Assembly (NCBI GenBank): GCA_965213935.1
Contig: CBDCAO010000012.1
Span: 1,116,001 to 1,180,000 of the forward strand
Reading direction: 5' to 3'
Source of the DNA: Bin52 sp965213935
Lineage (GTDB): Bacteria; Pseudomonadota; Alphaproteobacteria; Thalassobaculales; Thalassobaculaceae
Length of the DNA stretch: 64,000 nucleotides
The notes under the pieces were generated by a model. It had not been told where the DNA came from. It did no database searches and worked only from the letters and a program-made list of their open reading frames with translations. Below, one piece after another: positions 8,829 to 15,330 of this stretch; position 1 is the first letter of the stretch; each line of letters starts with the position of its first letter. A program made the position numbers and the translations under genes.

Positions 8829-8857
8829 ACGCTAGGCATGCCGGCTGGTCGCGGCAA
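8829..8857 (-). promoter_or_regulatory. Candidate promoter for the acyl-CoA lyase gene
   Basis: On the minus strand TTGCCG and TAGCGT are separated by 17 bases, about 40 bases upstream of the start at 8788. Spacing is ideal and both hexamers keep the most conserved positions, but neither is a full match. Confidence 0.4.
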
Positions 8858-8915
8858 GTCCGCACACCGTTCCGGCACGCGGAATTACCGTTGTGATCAC
8901 GTCCGAAGCGCCGGA

Positions 8916-10124
8916 TCAGTAGGTGGCTGGCGCCGACGCCTCCTTCTTGGCCCGGGTCACGTGGTCGATCGCGGCACTGACGCCACCCGAGGCGCAGGGA
9001 ATGTCAAGGTAGCCACAGGTCGCCTCGACGGCGGCCAGAGCCCCGAACAGCATGGGTGCGTTGAGGTCTCCCATGTGGGCGATGCGGATCGCCCTGCCGT
9101 CCAGTTTGCCGAGACCGCCACCGAGTGCCGCCATCATCTCGTCGCGGCACACGGCACGCATCCTGTTGGCATCGATACCGTCTGCCGTCAGCACGGTGGT
9201 CACACCCGGCGAGCGCTCGCGCGGATCCTGGATGTTGAGGCTCATGGTCCCGGCCTGGCTCCAGACCTCGACCGCCGCATGGGTCGCTCCGGCCATAACC
9301 CGATGTCGTTCGAAGATGGTCTCGAGACCCTCCTCGAAGATCATGTCCAGGGCCTCTCGCAGCCCGAAGACCATCAGCTGCGGCGCTGTGCCGCAGAACT
9401 TTCGGTAGTGCTCGGCCTCAAGCCGGGTGCGCCAGTCCCAGTAGCGTCGCGGCAGTGCAGCCCGTTCATGGGCGCGCAATGCCTTCTCGCTGGCGGCGAT
9501 GATCCCGATCCCGGGCGCCATCATCAGCCCCTTCTGCGACGCGGCGACGGTCACGTCGACGCCCCACTCGTCCATCCGGTAGTCGGTGGTGCCCAGTGCC
9601 GCGATGGTGTCGACCAGCAACAGGGCATCGTGTCCGGCGGCATCGATGGCGCCGCGCACACCGGCAACATCGCACAGCGAGGAGGTGGCGGTATCCGCGT
9701 GCACGAGCAGGATGCCCTTGATGGTTCCTCCCGCATCCTGCCTGAGCGCGGCCTCTATCGCTTCCGGGCGTGCCGGACGGCGCCAGTCCCCGGGAACGGG
9801 CTGAACGTCCAGGCCGAGCGCGATCGCCATGTCCTGCCAGGCAGCGGAGAAGTTGCCGCTTTCGGGCACCAGCAGCCGGTCGCCCGGAGAGAACAGGTTG
9901 GCGAGTGCCGCCTCCCAGACCCCGTGCCCGTTGCTGGCGTAGAGAAAAACCTCGCCTTCGGTCAGGATGACGCGCCGCATGTCGCGGAAACACGAGATGG
10001 AGACATCCAGGAACTCCGGGTCCGAAAGGTCGAGCGTCGGGCGATGCATGGCATTGAGCACGCGCTCGGGCACGTTGGTCGGACCGGGCGTGTTCAGGAA
10101 CTTGCGACCGCGCTTGAGCGACAT
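8916..10124 (-). CDS. Serine-glyoxylate / alanine-glyoxylate aminotransferase family protein
   Basis: Class V PLP aminotransferase of 402 residues. It begins with the family opening FLNTPGPTNVPERVLNAMHR. The PLP-binding Asp lies in LLLVDTIAALG and the Schiff-base lysine in AASQKGLMMAPG. This group makes hydroxypyruvate plus glycine from serine and glyoxylate. The start at 10124 is backed by GGAGAG upstream. The hydroxyacid dehydrogenase at 12.1 kb and glycerate kinase at 21.2 kb could process its product, supporting serine-glyoxylate activity. Related enzymes act on ureidoglycine or aspartate, so the substrate is inferred. Confidence 0.82.
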   Translation of the reverse strand: MSLKRGRKFLNTPGPTNVPERVLNAMHRPTLDLSDPEFLDVSISCFRDMRRVILTEGEVFLYASNGHGVWEAALANLFSPGDRLLVPESGNFSAAWQDMAIALGLDVQPVPGDWRRPARPEAIEAALRQDAGGTIKGILLVHADTATSSLCDVAGVRGAIDAAGHDALLLVDTIAALGTTDYRMDEWGVDVTVAASQKGLMMAPGIGIIAASEKALRAHERAALPRRYWDWRTRLEAEHYRKFCGTAPQLMVFGLREALDMIFEEGLETIFERHRVMAGATHAAVEVWSQAGTMSLNIQDPRERSPGVTTVLTADGIDANRMRAVCRDEMMAALGGGLGKLDGRAIRIAHMGDLNAPMLFGALAAVEATCGYLDIPCASGGVSAAIDHVTRAKKEASAPATY

Positions 10125-10306
10125 GCGGGCTCTCCGGAAACTCTCGATACGGGGAGTGCCGTCACGGATCGCCGCTGGCGCCATGACGGCAGCGGAGCAT
10201 ACGCGCGGGCCTGCGCAATTGAAAGCCGGTGATGTCGCTTTCGCCACCGCGCGGCACTGCCTAGAGTAGCGGCATCTGGTCCCTCTTTCCGCGTGGATAT
10301 ACCGCC

Positions 10307-11008
10307 ATGAACCCTGCACTCGACCTTGCGTCCTGCCGGCTGTCGCGCCAGCAGATGGCATGGTGCGCCGCGCGTGCGATCCCCGACGGCAGCTACGTCA
10401 ACCTCGGGATCGGCATCCCGACGCTCTGCGCCGATCATCTGCCGCCGGACCGGGAGATCGTCCTGCACAGCGAGAACGGGGTTCTCGGCTTCGGACCACG
10501 CCCGGAACCCGGCCGCGAGAACCCGGACCTCGTCAACGCGGGCAAGCAGCCTGTCACCATGTTGCCCGGCGGCAGCTACTTCGTGCATTCGGACGCGTTT
10601 GCCATGATCCGCGGTCGCCATCTCGACATCGCGATCCTCGGCGCCTTCCAGGTCTCCGGGGCCGGTGACCTCGCGAACTGGACGACCGATGACGACCGGT
10701 TTCCGCCCGGGGTCGGCGGTGCGATGGACCTGGCGGTCGGCGCCCGGCAGGTATGGGTCATGACCACCCACGTGACCGGCGGCGGCGCGCCGAAGATCGT
10801 GGAGGAATGCAGCTATCCGCTCACCGCGGCCGGCTGCGTCGCCCGGATCTTCACCGACCTCGCGGTGATCGCGGTCACCCCTGGCGGGCTGGTGGTGCTG
10901 GAGAAGGTCGCCGGCCTGTCCATCGACGAACTGCAGACACTCACCGGGACCCCGATCGTCGCCGGGCTCGACTGTCGCGACCTGACCGCGCCCGAACTGG
11001 CGTTGTGA
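10307..11008 (+). CDS. 3-oxoacid / 3-oxoadipate CoA-transferase subunit B
   Basis: Beta subunit of a family I CoA-transferase, 233 residues. VNLGIGIPTL is the typical opening, and HSENGVLGFG contains the catalytic glutamate (about Glu56) that forms the enzyme-CoA thioester. GGAMDLAVGA and HVTGGGAPKIVEECSYPLT are further family motifs. It should form an alpha2beta2 enzyme with the subunit encoded at 6344-7042. The 3.2-kb gap between the subunits, filled by two genes on the other strand, is unusual. The 3' end abuts the converging cytochrome gene with no spacer. Confidence 0.87.
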   Translation: MNPALDLASCRLSRQQMAWCAARAIPDGSYVNLGIGIPTLCADHLPPDREIVLHSENGVLGFGPRPEPGRENPDLVNAGKQPVTMLPGGSYFVHSDAFAMIRGRHLDIAILGAFQVSGAGDLANWTTDDDRFPPGVGGAMDLAVGARQVWVMTTHVTGGGAPKIVEECSYPLTAAGCVARIFTDLAVIAVTPGGLVVLEKVAGLSIDELQTLTGTPIVAGLDCRDLTAPELAL

Positions 11009-11464
11009 CTATCTCTTGCCTTCCTTCGCGCCCGAAGCGAAGGGCTCGAGGAAGGCGAGCAGGTTCTCGATATCCGCCGGCTTCTTCAGGCCCGGGAACA
11101 CCATCTTGGTCTTCGCCTTCTTCTTGCCGATCATCGCCCCGATATAGGGCTTGGGATCGGCGATGTAGGCCGCAAGCACTTCGGCGGACCAGACCAGCCC
11201 GGCCTCCCCGGCCGCCTTCATGTCCTTGGAATGCCTGAACGCCTTGCCCTTGGAGTCGACGAAGGTCCCGGCCTGACGACCGTAGACGCCGTGCAGCGAC
11301 GGTCCGGTTCGACGCTTGCCCGCCTTCAGTGAATGGCACGCCTGGCACTTCTTGAACACCTTGGCGCCAGCATCGGCGTCGCCCGCCCGGGCGTCGGATC
11401 CGGGAAAGAGCATCAGGGCGCAGGCCAGCAGCATTCCCTTCAGAACGATTCGCAGCAGTGTCAT
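11009..11464 (-). CDS. Periplasmic class I cytochrome c
   Basis: Small c-type cytochrome of 151 residues. A signal peptide with a hydrophobic core ends near DARAGDA, then AKVFKKCQACHSLKAGKRRTGP gives one CxxCH haem site and the usual Pro-bearing loop. A Met ligand is likely in KTKMVFPG, the standard methionine loop of cytochrome c2 proteins. The N-terminal half of the mature protein matches mitochondrial-type cytochrome c. I chose the ATG at 11464, with TCGGAG six bases upstream. It would carry electrons between the bc1 complex and oxidases or from a periplasmic dehydrogenase. Confidence 0.87.
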   Translation of the reverse strand: MTLLRIVLKGMLLACALMLFPGSDARAGDADAGAKVFKKCQACHSLKAGKRRTGPSLHGVYGRQAGTFVDSKGKAFRHSKDMKAAGEAGLVWSAEVLAAYIADPKPYIGAMIGKKKAKTKMVFPGLKKPADIENLLAFLEPFASGAKEGKR

Positions 11465-11639
11465 CGCCAACTCCGAGGGTCACGGACGTTTCCGGCGCCC
11501 TCTGTATCATACGCCCGCGGTCCGGGTACAGGCGGTATTCGGCGGCAGACAGCGCGGTGCGCCCAGTGCTCTATACTGGCCTGCCGGCACGCGCGGGCGG
11601 GCGGTGCGGATTCCTGACAACGGGGACAGGTCGGAACAC

Positions 11640-12107
11640 ATGACGGTCAGCGATGGCTTCGCGGCGACGGAACGCGGTTCCTACCGGGTGTGGACCCGGG
11701 AATCCCTGCGGTACGCCGATCTGGACCCAGTGGGTCACGTGAACAACACCGCCTATTCCGTCTACATCGAGAACGCGCGGACCATGCTGTTTCACCGGGT
11801 CATGCAGCAGCTTGATTCCGGGCACGAGTTCGGCACTCTCGACTGGATCCTGCGCCGCATAGAACTCGATTTCCTGCGCGAAATCCGCTACCCGGGCGAG
11901 GTCGAGGTCGGGCTTTCGATCACCCGCATGGGCACCTCGTCGATGATCCTGGAGATCGGCGTCTTCACCGCGCAGTACTGCGCGGCGACATCACACGGTG
12001 TCAGCGTGTGTTTCGACACCGTCGAGCGGACGTCGCGCCGCATCCCCGATCAGCTGCGGCACGCGCTGTGGGAGAGTGGCGGGTATGCGGGCAGTCCGGT
12101 CAGTTGA
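11640..12107 (+). CDS. Hotdog-fold acyl-CoA thioesterase
   Basis: Protein of 155 residues with the 4-hydroxybenzoyl-CoA thioesterase signature: LRYADLDPVGHVNNTAYSVY, with the catalytic Asp in the D-x-x-G-H-V-N-N motif, then IELDFLREIRYPGEVEV and a conserved strand pattern to the end. These enzymes hydrolyse acyl- or aroyl-CoA esters in the cytoplasm. The start was set at the ATG at 11640; the upstream ribosome site is weak (GGACAGG at a long distance). It converges with the dehydrogenase gene and shares its last 8 bases. The acyl substrate is unknown. Confidence 0.78.
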   Translation: MTVSDGFAATERGSYRVWTRESLRYADLDPVGHVNNTAYSVYIENARTMLFHRVMQQLDSGHEFGTLDWILRRIELDFLREIRYPGEVEVGLSITRMGTSSMILEIGVFTAQYCAATSHGVSVCFDTVERTSRRIPDQLRHALWESGGYAGSPVS

Positions 12108-13044
12108 CCGGGGTGATCAGCCTGCGTCCGTCCAGCCATGCCCTGAGATTGTCGTGGAGCACCATTCCCATGGCCATGCGGGTGTAGTGCGTCGCACTGG
12201 CGATGTGGGGTGTCAGGGTCAGGTTCCCGGTGATGTCGAGGAGTTCGCGGGGAATGTGCGGCTCATCGGGATAGACGTCGAGCGCGGCGCCGCCGAGCCG
12301 TCCGTCATTCAGGCAGCCCACCAGCGCATCGGTGTCGATCACGCTGCCCCGGGCGACATTGACCAGGTGGCCCTGTGGCCCCAGCGCCTCCATCACCTCT
12401 TCGCCCACCAGGTGCCTGGTCGCATCGCCGCCCGGCACGATGACGATCAGGATGTCGCATTCGCGTGCCATCGCGACCAGGTCGGGATGGTGCGGCCACG
12501 GCACGTCGGACCGGGGCGTGCGCTGGTGATAGCAGATATCCATCTTGAAGGCGGCGCAGCGCGCGGCGATCTCCATGCCGATCCGCCCCAGCCCTACGAT
12601 GCCGATCCGGCACCCGGTCACGTGCAGCGTGTAGGGATAGTCGCCGTCCCTTTCCCACCTGCCTTCGCGGGCATAGCGGTCCGCCTGCACCACCTGCCGG
12701 CGTCCGGCGAGGACCAGGGCCATGGCCAGGTCCGCCACACAGTCGTTCAGCACCGAGGGCGTGTTCACCACCCGCACGCCGCGCCTGGTGGCCTCGGCGA
12801 CATCCACCCCGTCATAGCCGACACCAAAGGTCAGGATCAGTTCGAGGTTCGGGACCGCGTGCATCAGGCTCGCCGGGCAGACCTGGAACGTCCCGATGAT
12901 GCTGCAGCGCGGGCCGACCTCCGCGAGTAGGGCGTCAGGGTCCGTCGCCTGCCACAGATGATGGGTCACGGCCAGCTCGTCGAGCCTGCGCATCGCCGGC
13001 TCGTACCAGGGGGACTGGATCAGGATTTCGGGCTTCGCTGTCAC
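12100..13044 (-). CDS. D-2-hydroxyacid dehydrogenase (glyoxylate/hydroxypyruvate reductase type)
   Basis: NAD(P)-dependent dehydrogenase of 314 residues. LTFGVGYDGVDV, VVNTPSVLNDCVADLAM and the Rossmann site GIVGLGRIGMEIA are in standard order. The catalytic residues are Arg in NVARGSVID, Glu in DVYPDEPHIP and His in LTPHIASAT. This set is that of glyoxylate/hydroxypyruvate and related 2-ketoacid reductases. Together with the serine-glyoxylate-type aminotransferase and glycerate kinase it could complete a hydroxypyruvate-to-glycerate step. The start at 13044 fits the expected N-terminus. Confidence 0.83.
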   Translation of the reverse strand: MTAKPEILIQSPWYEPAMRRLDELAVTHHLWQATDPDALLAEVGPRCSIIGTFQVCPASLMHAVPNLELILTFGVGYDGVDVAEATRRGVRVVNTPSVLNDCVADLAMALVLAGRRQVVQADRYAREGRWERDGDYPYTLHVTGCRIGIVGLGRIGMEIAARCAAFKMDICYHQRTPRSDVPWPHHPDLVAMARECDILIVIVPGGDATRHLVGEEVMEALGPQGHLVNVARGSVIDTDALVGCLNDGRLGGAALDVYPDEPHIPRELLDITGNLTLTPHIASATHYTRMAMGMVLHDNLRAWLDGRRLITPVN

Positions 13045-13081
13045 GGTCGTGTCCTGTCGCTGGTGTAGCCGGGGCCCGGGT

Positions 13082-13645
13082 TCAGAAACCCGACCCGGGT
13101 TTCAGCAGGAAGTCGCGCTCCTGCGCCGTGCTCTCGCGTCCCAGTACCGCGTTTCGATGCGGGAACCGGCCGAACCGCTCCACAATCTCGCGGTGGCGCC
13201 GGGCATACTCGACGCTCTCCTCATCGCAGAACTCGCGCATCAGTTCCACGCACAGTTTCTGGTCATCAAGCGCTTCGCTGTGTTCGAACGGCAGGAACAT
13301 GAACTTGCATTGATCCAGCGTCAGCGCCCGGTGATGGCCGGCGGCGACCGCTCGCCTCGCGATCCCGAGCGCCTTCGCATCGGCCCGGTAGGCTCGGGGA
13401 TCCTCGCGGAACATGTTTCGCGGAAACTGGTCAAGCACCACCACCAGGGCCAGGCAGGCGTGCGGATCCTGCTCCCAGTGGTCGTATGCCCCGGCGAGCG
13501 CCCGGTCATGGGTTCCGGCGAACCGCTCCCGAATCAAGGCATCGAATTCCGGCCGCTTGGAGAACCACTGCTCGGGTCCGCTGTCGTCGAACCAGAACCG
13601 GACGATGGTCGAGGCGAGGTCGTGGTCTCGAACCGGTTGCGGCAT
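13082..13645 (-). CDS. DUF924 family protein
   Basis: Protein of 187 residues of the DUF924 family, recognised by IVRFWFDDSGPEQWF near the N-terminus, CLALVVVLDQFPRNMFR in the middle, and FMFLPFEHSEALDDQ further on. The family is widespread in proteobacteria and folds as a helical, TPR-like protein; its biochemical role is not established. The ATG at 13645 agrees with where homologues begin. The 37-base gap to the hydroxyacid dehydrogenase suggests co-transcription. Confidence 0.85.
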   Translation of the reverse strand: MPQPVRDHDLASTIVRFWFDDSGPEQWFSKRPEFDALIRERFAGTHDRALAGAYDHWEQDPHACLALVVVLDQFPRNMFREDPRAYRADAKALGIARRAVAAGHHRALTLDQCKFMFLPFEHSEALDDQKLCVELMREFCDEESVEYARRHREIVERFGRFPHRNAVLGRESTAQERDFLLKPGSGF

Positions 13646-13729
13646 CGCGGATCGGACCCTCCGCTCAGTTCTGGTATGGTCGTGGTGCCGGCGGAACCGG
13701 CCCCGTCGCACGCGGGTGCGTGGCCGCGC

Positions 13730-13933
13730 CTAGTAGCCTTCGCGCTCCAGGCGCTTGCGCAGCAGCTTGCGGTGGCGGCGCATCGCTTCCGCCCGTTCGC
13801 GCGAGCGTCGTTCAGAGGGTTTCTCGTAGCTCCGGCGAAGCTTCATTTCCCGGAACATCCCTTCCCGCTGCATCTTCTTCTTCAGCGCCCGAAGCGCCTG
13901 GTCAACATTGTTGTCACGGACGGTCACATGCAC
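13730..13933 (-). CDS. rpsU: Ribosomal protein bS21, GTG start
   Basis: Small basic ribosomal protein of 67 residues. VRDNNVDQALRALKKKMQRE and REMKLRRSYEKPSE are diagnostic for S21, which helps the 30S subunit engage mRNA. The start is GTG at 13933: AGGAGG at 13943-13948 is nine bases upstream. An ATG further upstream would place this ribosome site inside the coding sequence and add residues that homologues lack. It is divergent from def and COQ9. COQ9-family proteins have been described as divergently transcribed from rpsU, and that arrangement is kept here with def in between. Confidence 0.93.
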   Translation of the reverse strand: MHVTVRDNNVDQALRALKKKMQREGMFREMKLRRSYEKPSERRSRERAEAMRRHRKLLRKRLEREGY

Positions 13934-13942
13934 GGAATTCGG

Positions 13943-13948
13943 CCTCCT
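13943..13948 (-). promoter_or_regulatory. Ribosome binding site that fixes the rpsU GTG start
   Basis: A perfect AGGAGG on the minus strand, nine bases from the GTG at 13933. It excludes the in-frame upstream ATG as the main start. Confidence 0.8.
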
Positions 13949-14098
13949 GTTCTGCTTCATGCAGACATGCTGCGCCTGCAGGCCATGGCTTCCCCAGACC
14001 ACTCTGGATAGCACAGCTTCATGCCGGGGCGCAATTCGCCGACGTCCGCACGTCCGCACGCTGTTTACCGCAAACGCGCGGCTGCCTACTATCCGGTC

Positions 14099-14623
14099 AT
14101 GGCGGTCAGGCCGATCATCAGGATGGGGCATCCCGTATTGCGCCGGCGTGCGGTCCCGGTGACGGCGAATCATGCGGCCCTGCTGCCAGGACTGGTGCGC
14201 GACATGGTCGAGACCATGTACGCCGCCCGCGGCATCGGGCTCGCCGCGCCCCAGGTTGCCGAGAGCCTGCGTGTCATCGTCTTCCTCGACATGGCCTGCC
14301 GAGAGACCGAAGAGCCGGCGCCGCTGCAGGTGTTGATAAACCCCGAGGTCGTGCCCGTCGGCTCCGACATCGCGCTTGACTGGGAAGGGTGCCTCTCGAT
14401 CCCGGGCCTGCGCGGCGAGGTGGTGCGCCACGCACGGATCCGCTACAGCGGCATCGACGGGACAGGACAGCGCGTCGAACGCGAGGCGACCGGGCTCGCG
14501 GCCCGCGTGGTGCAGCACGAGGTGGATCATCTCGACGGAGTTCTCTATCCGGACCGGATGACCGACATGCGCCGGTTCGGTTTTGTCGAGGAACTCGATG
14601 ACAGCAAGGACATGGACCAATGA
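14099..14623 (+). CDS. def: Peptide deformylase
   Basis: Deformylase of 174 residues with all three family motifs: GIGLAAPQ, EGCLSIPG (Cys is a metal ligand) and HEVDHLDG (two His metal ligands and the catalytic Glu). It removes the formyl group from new proteins on the ribosome. The ATG at 14099 gives the normal start PIIRMGHPVL. Its stop overlaps the next start as ATGA, coupling it to COQ9. As it is not beside fmt, it may be a second deformylase copy in the genome. Confidence 0.92.
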   Translation: MAVRPIIRMGHPVLRRRAVPVTANHAALLPGLVRDMVETMYAARGIGLAAPQVAESLRVIVFLDMACRETEEPAPLQVLINPEVVPVGSDIALDWEGCLSIPGLRGEVVRHARIRYSGIDGTGQRVEREATGLAARVVQHEVDHLDGVLYPDRMTDMRRFGFVEELDDSKDMDQ

Positions 14624-15276
14624 CCGGTGACGCCGCGGCGGCGGAGCGGATCCAGGCACTGCGCGATCACCTGGTCGAGGCGTCGCTTCCGCATGTGCCA
14701 TTCGACGGCTGGACCCTGCGGGCCCTGGCGGCGGGCGCAGCCGATATCGGGCTCGGTATCGGCGAGGTTCACGCGGCCTTTCCCGACCCCGCCCGCAACA
14801 GCGTCAGCCACTTCGCCGCATGGACCGACCGGCGCATGCTCGACCGCCTCGCTGGAACCGAGATCGACAGCCTGCGGACCCGGGAACGGGTGTCGCTGGC
14901 GATCCGGCTGCGTCTTGACGTCGTGGCCGCTCATCGCGAGGCGGTGCGCCACGCGATCGGATACCTCTCGCTGCCCGGCAACCAGCTGCTCGGGCTCGGG
15001 TGCGCGTGCCGCAGCGTCGACGAGATCTGGCACGCCGCCGGAGACCGGTCGACGGACTTCAGCTACTACACGAAACGCGGCCTGCTCGCCGGCGTGCTGG
15101 TATCGACGACGCTGTTCTGGCTTGACGACGGTTCGGACGGGTTCGTCGACACCGCGGCGTTCCTCGACAGGCGCATTGCCGACATCATGCGGATCCCGAA
15201 GCTGCGGGGGCGCATCCGCCGCATGGTCCCGAACCCCCAATGGCATTTCCTTAAGGATTTGGCGTCATTTCCTTAA
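14620..15276 (+). CDS. COQ9-family (ubiquinone synthesis) protein with C-terminus replaced by an IS insertion
   Basis: COQ9 family protein, the group also known as rpsU-divergently transcribed. HVPFDGWTLRALAAGAADIG at the start and the central SLPGNQLLGLG...YYTKRGLLAGVL region are typical. COQ9 binds lipid and helps Coq7-type hydroxylation in ubiquinone synthesis. An IS element begins after codon NP near the end, so the last nine residues and the stop are encoded by the element. Removing the element and one target copy restores an ending of PGFRRSLRRG and a TGA at 17754-17756, overlapping the 3' end of purK by 26 bases. The core domain is intact, so function may survive. Confidence 0.82.
   Translation: MTGDAAAAERIQALRDHLVEASLPHVPFDGWTLRALAAGAADIGLGIGEVHAAFPDPARNSVSHFAAWTDRRMLDRLAGTEIDSLRTRERVSLAIRLRLDVVAAHREAVRHAIGYLSLPGNQLLGLGCACRSVDEIWHAAGDRSTDFSYYTKRGLLAGVLVSTTLFWLDDGSDGFVDTAAFLDRRIADIMRIPKLRGRIRRMVPNPQWHFLKDLASFP
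15228..15237 (+). repeat. Left copy of the 10-bp target-site duplication
   Basis: CCCGAACCCC lies directly before the left end of the IS element and is repeated exactly at 17717-17726. Confidence 0.9.
15238..15249 (+). repeat. IS left terminal inverted repeat
   Basis: CAATGGCATTTC, perfect inverse of 17705-17716. The next bases (CTT against TTT) extend the match to 14 of 15. Confidence 0.88.
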
Positions 15277-15279
15277 GGA
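15244..15279 (+). repeat. Subterminal direct repeats at the IS left end
   Basis: CATTTCCTTAAGGA occurs at 15244-15257 and again at 15266-15279, a 22-base period of about two helical turns. Each copy contains the palindrome CCTTAAGG. No copy is seen at the right end. These may be transposase-binding sites; they also supply the new COQ9 stop codon. Confidence 0.7.
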
Positions 15280-15330
15280 GTCGCGCCTTTTCGCAGCAGG
15301 GGGCCCTGCCTTTCCGGAGATTTTCCGGCT

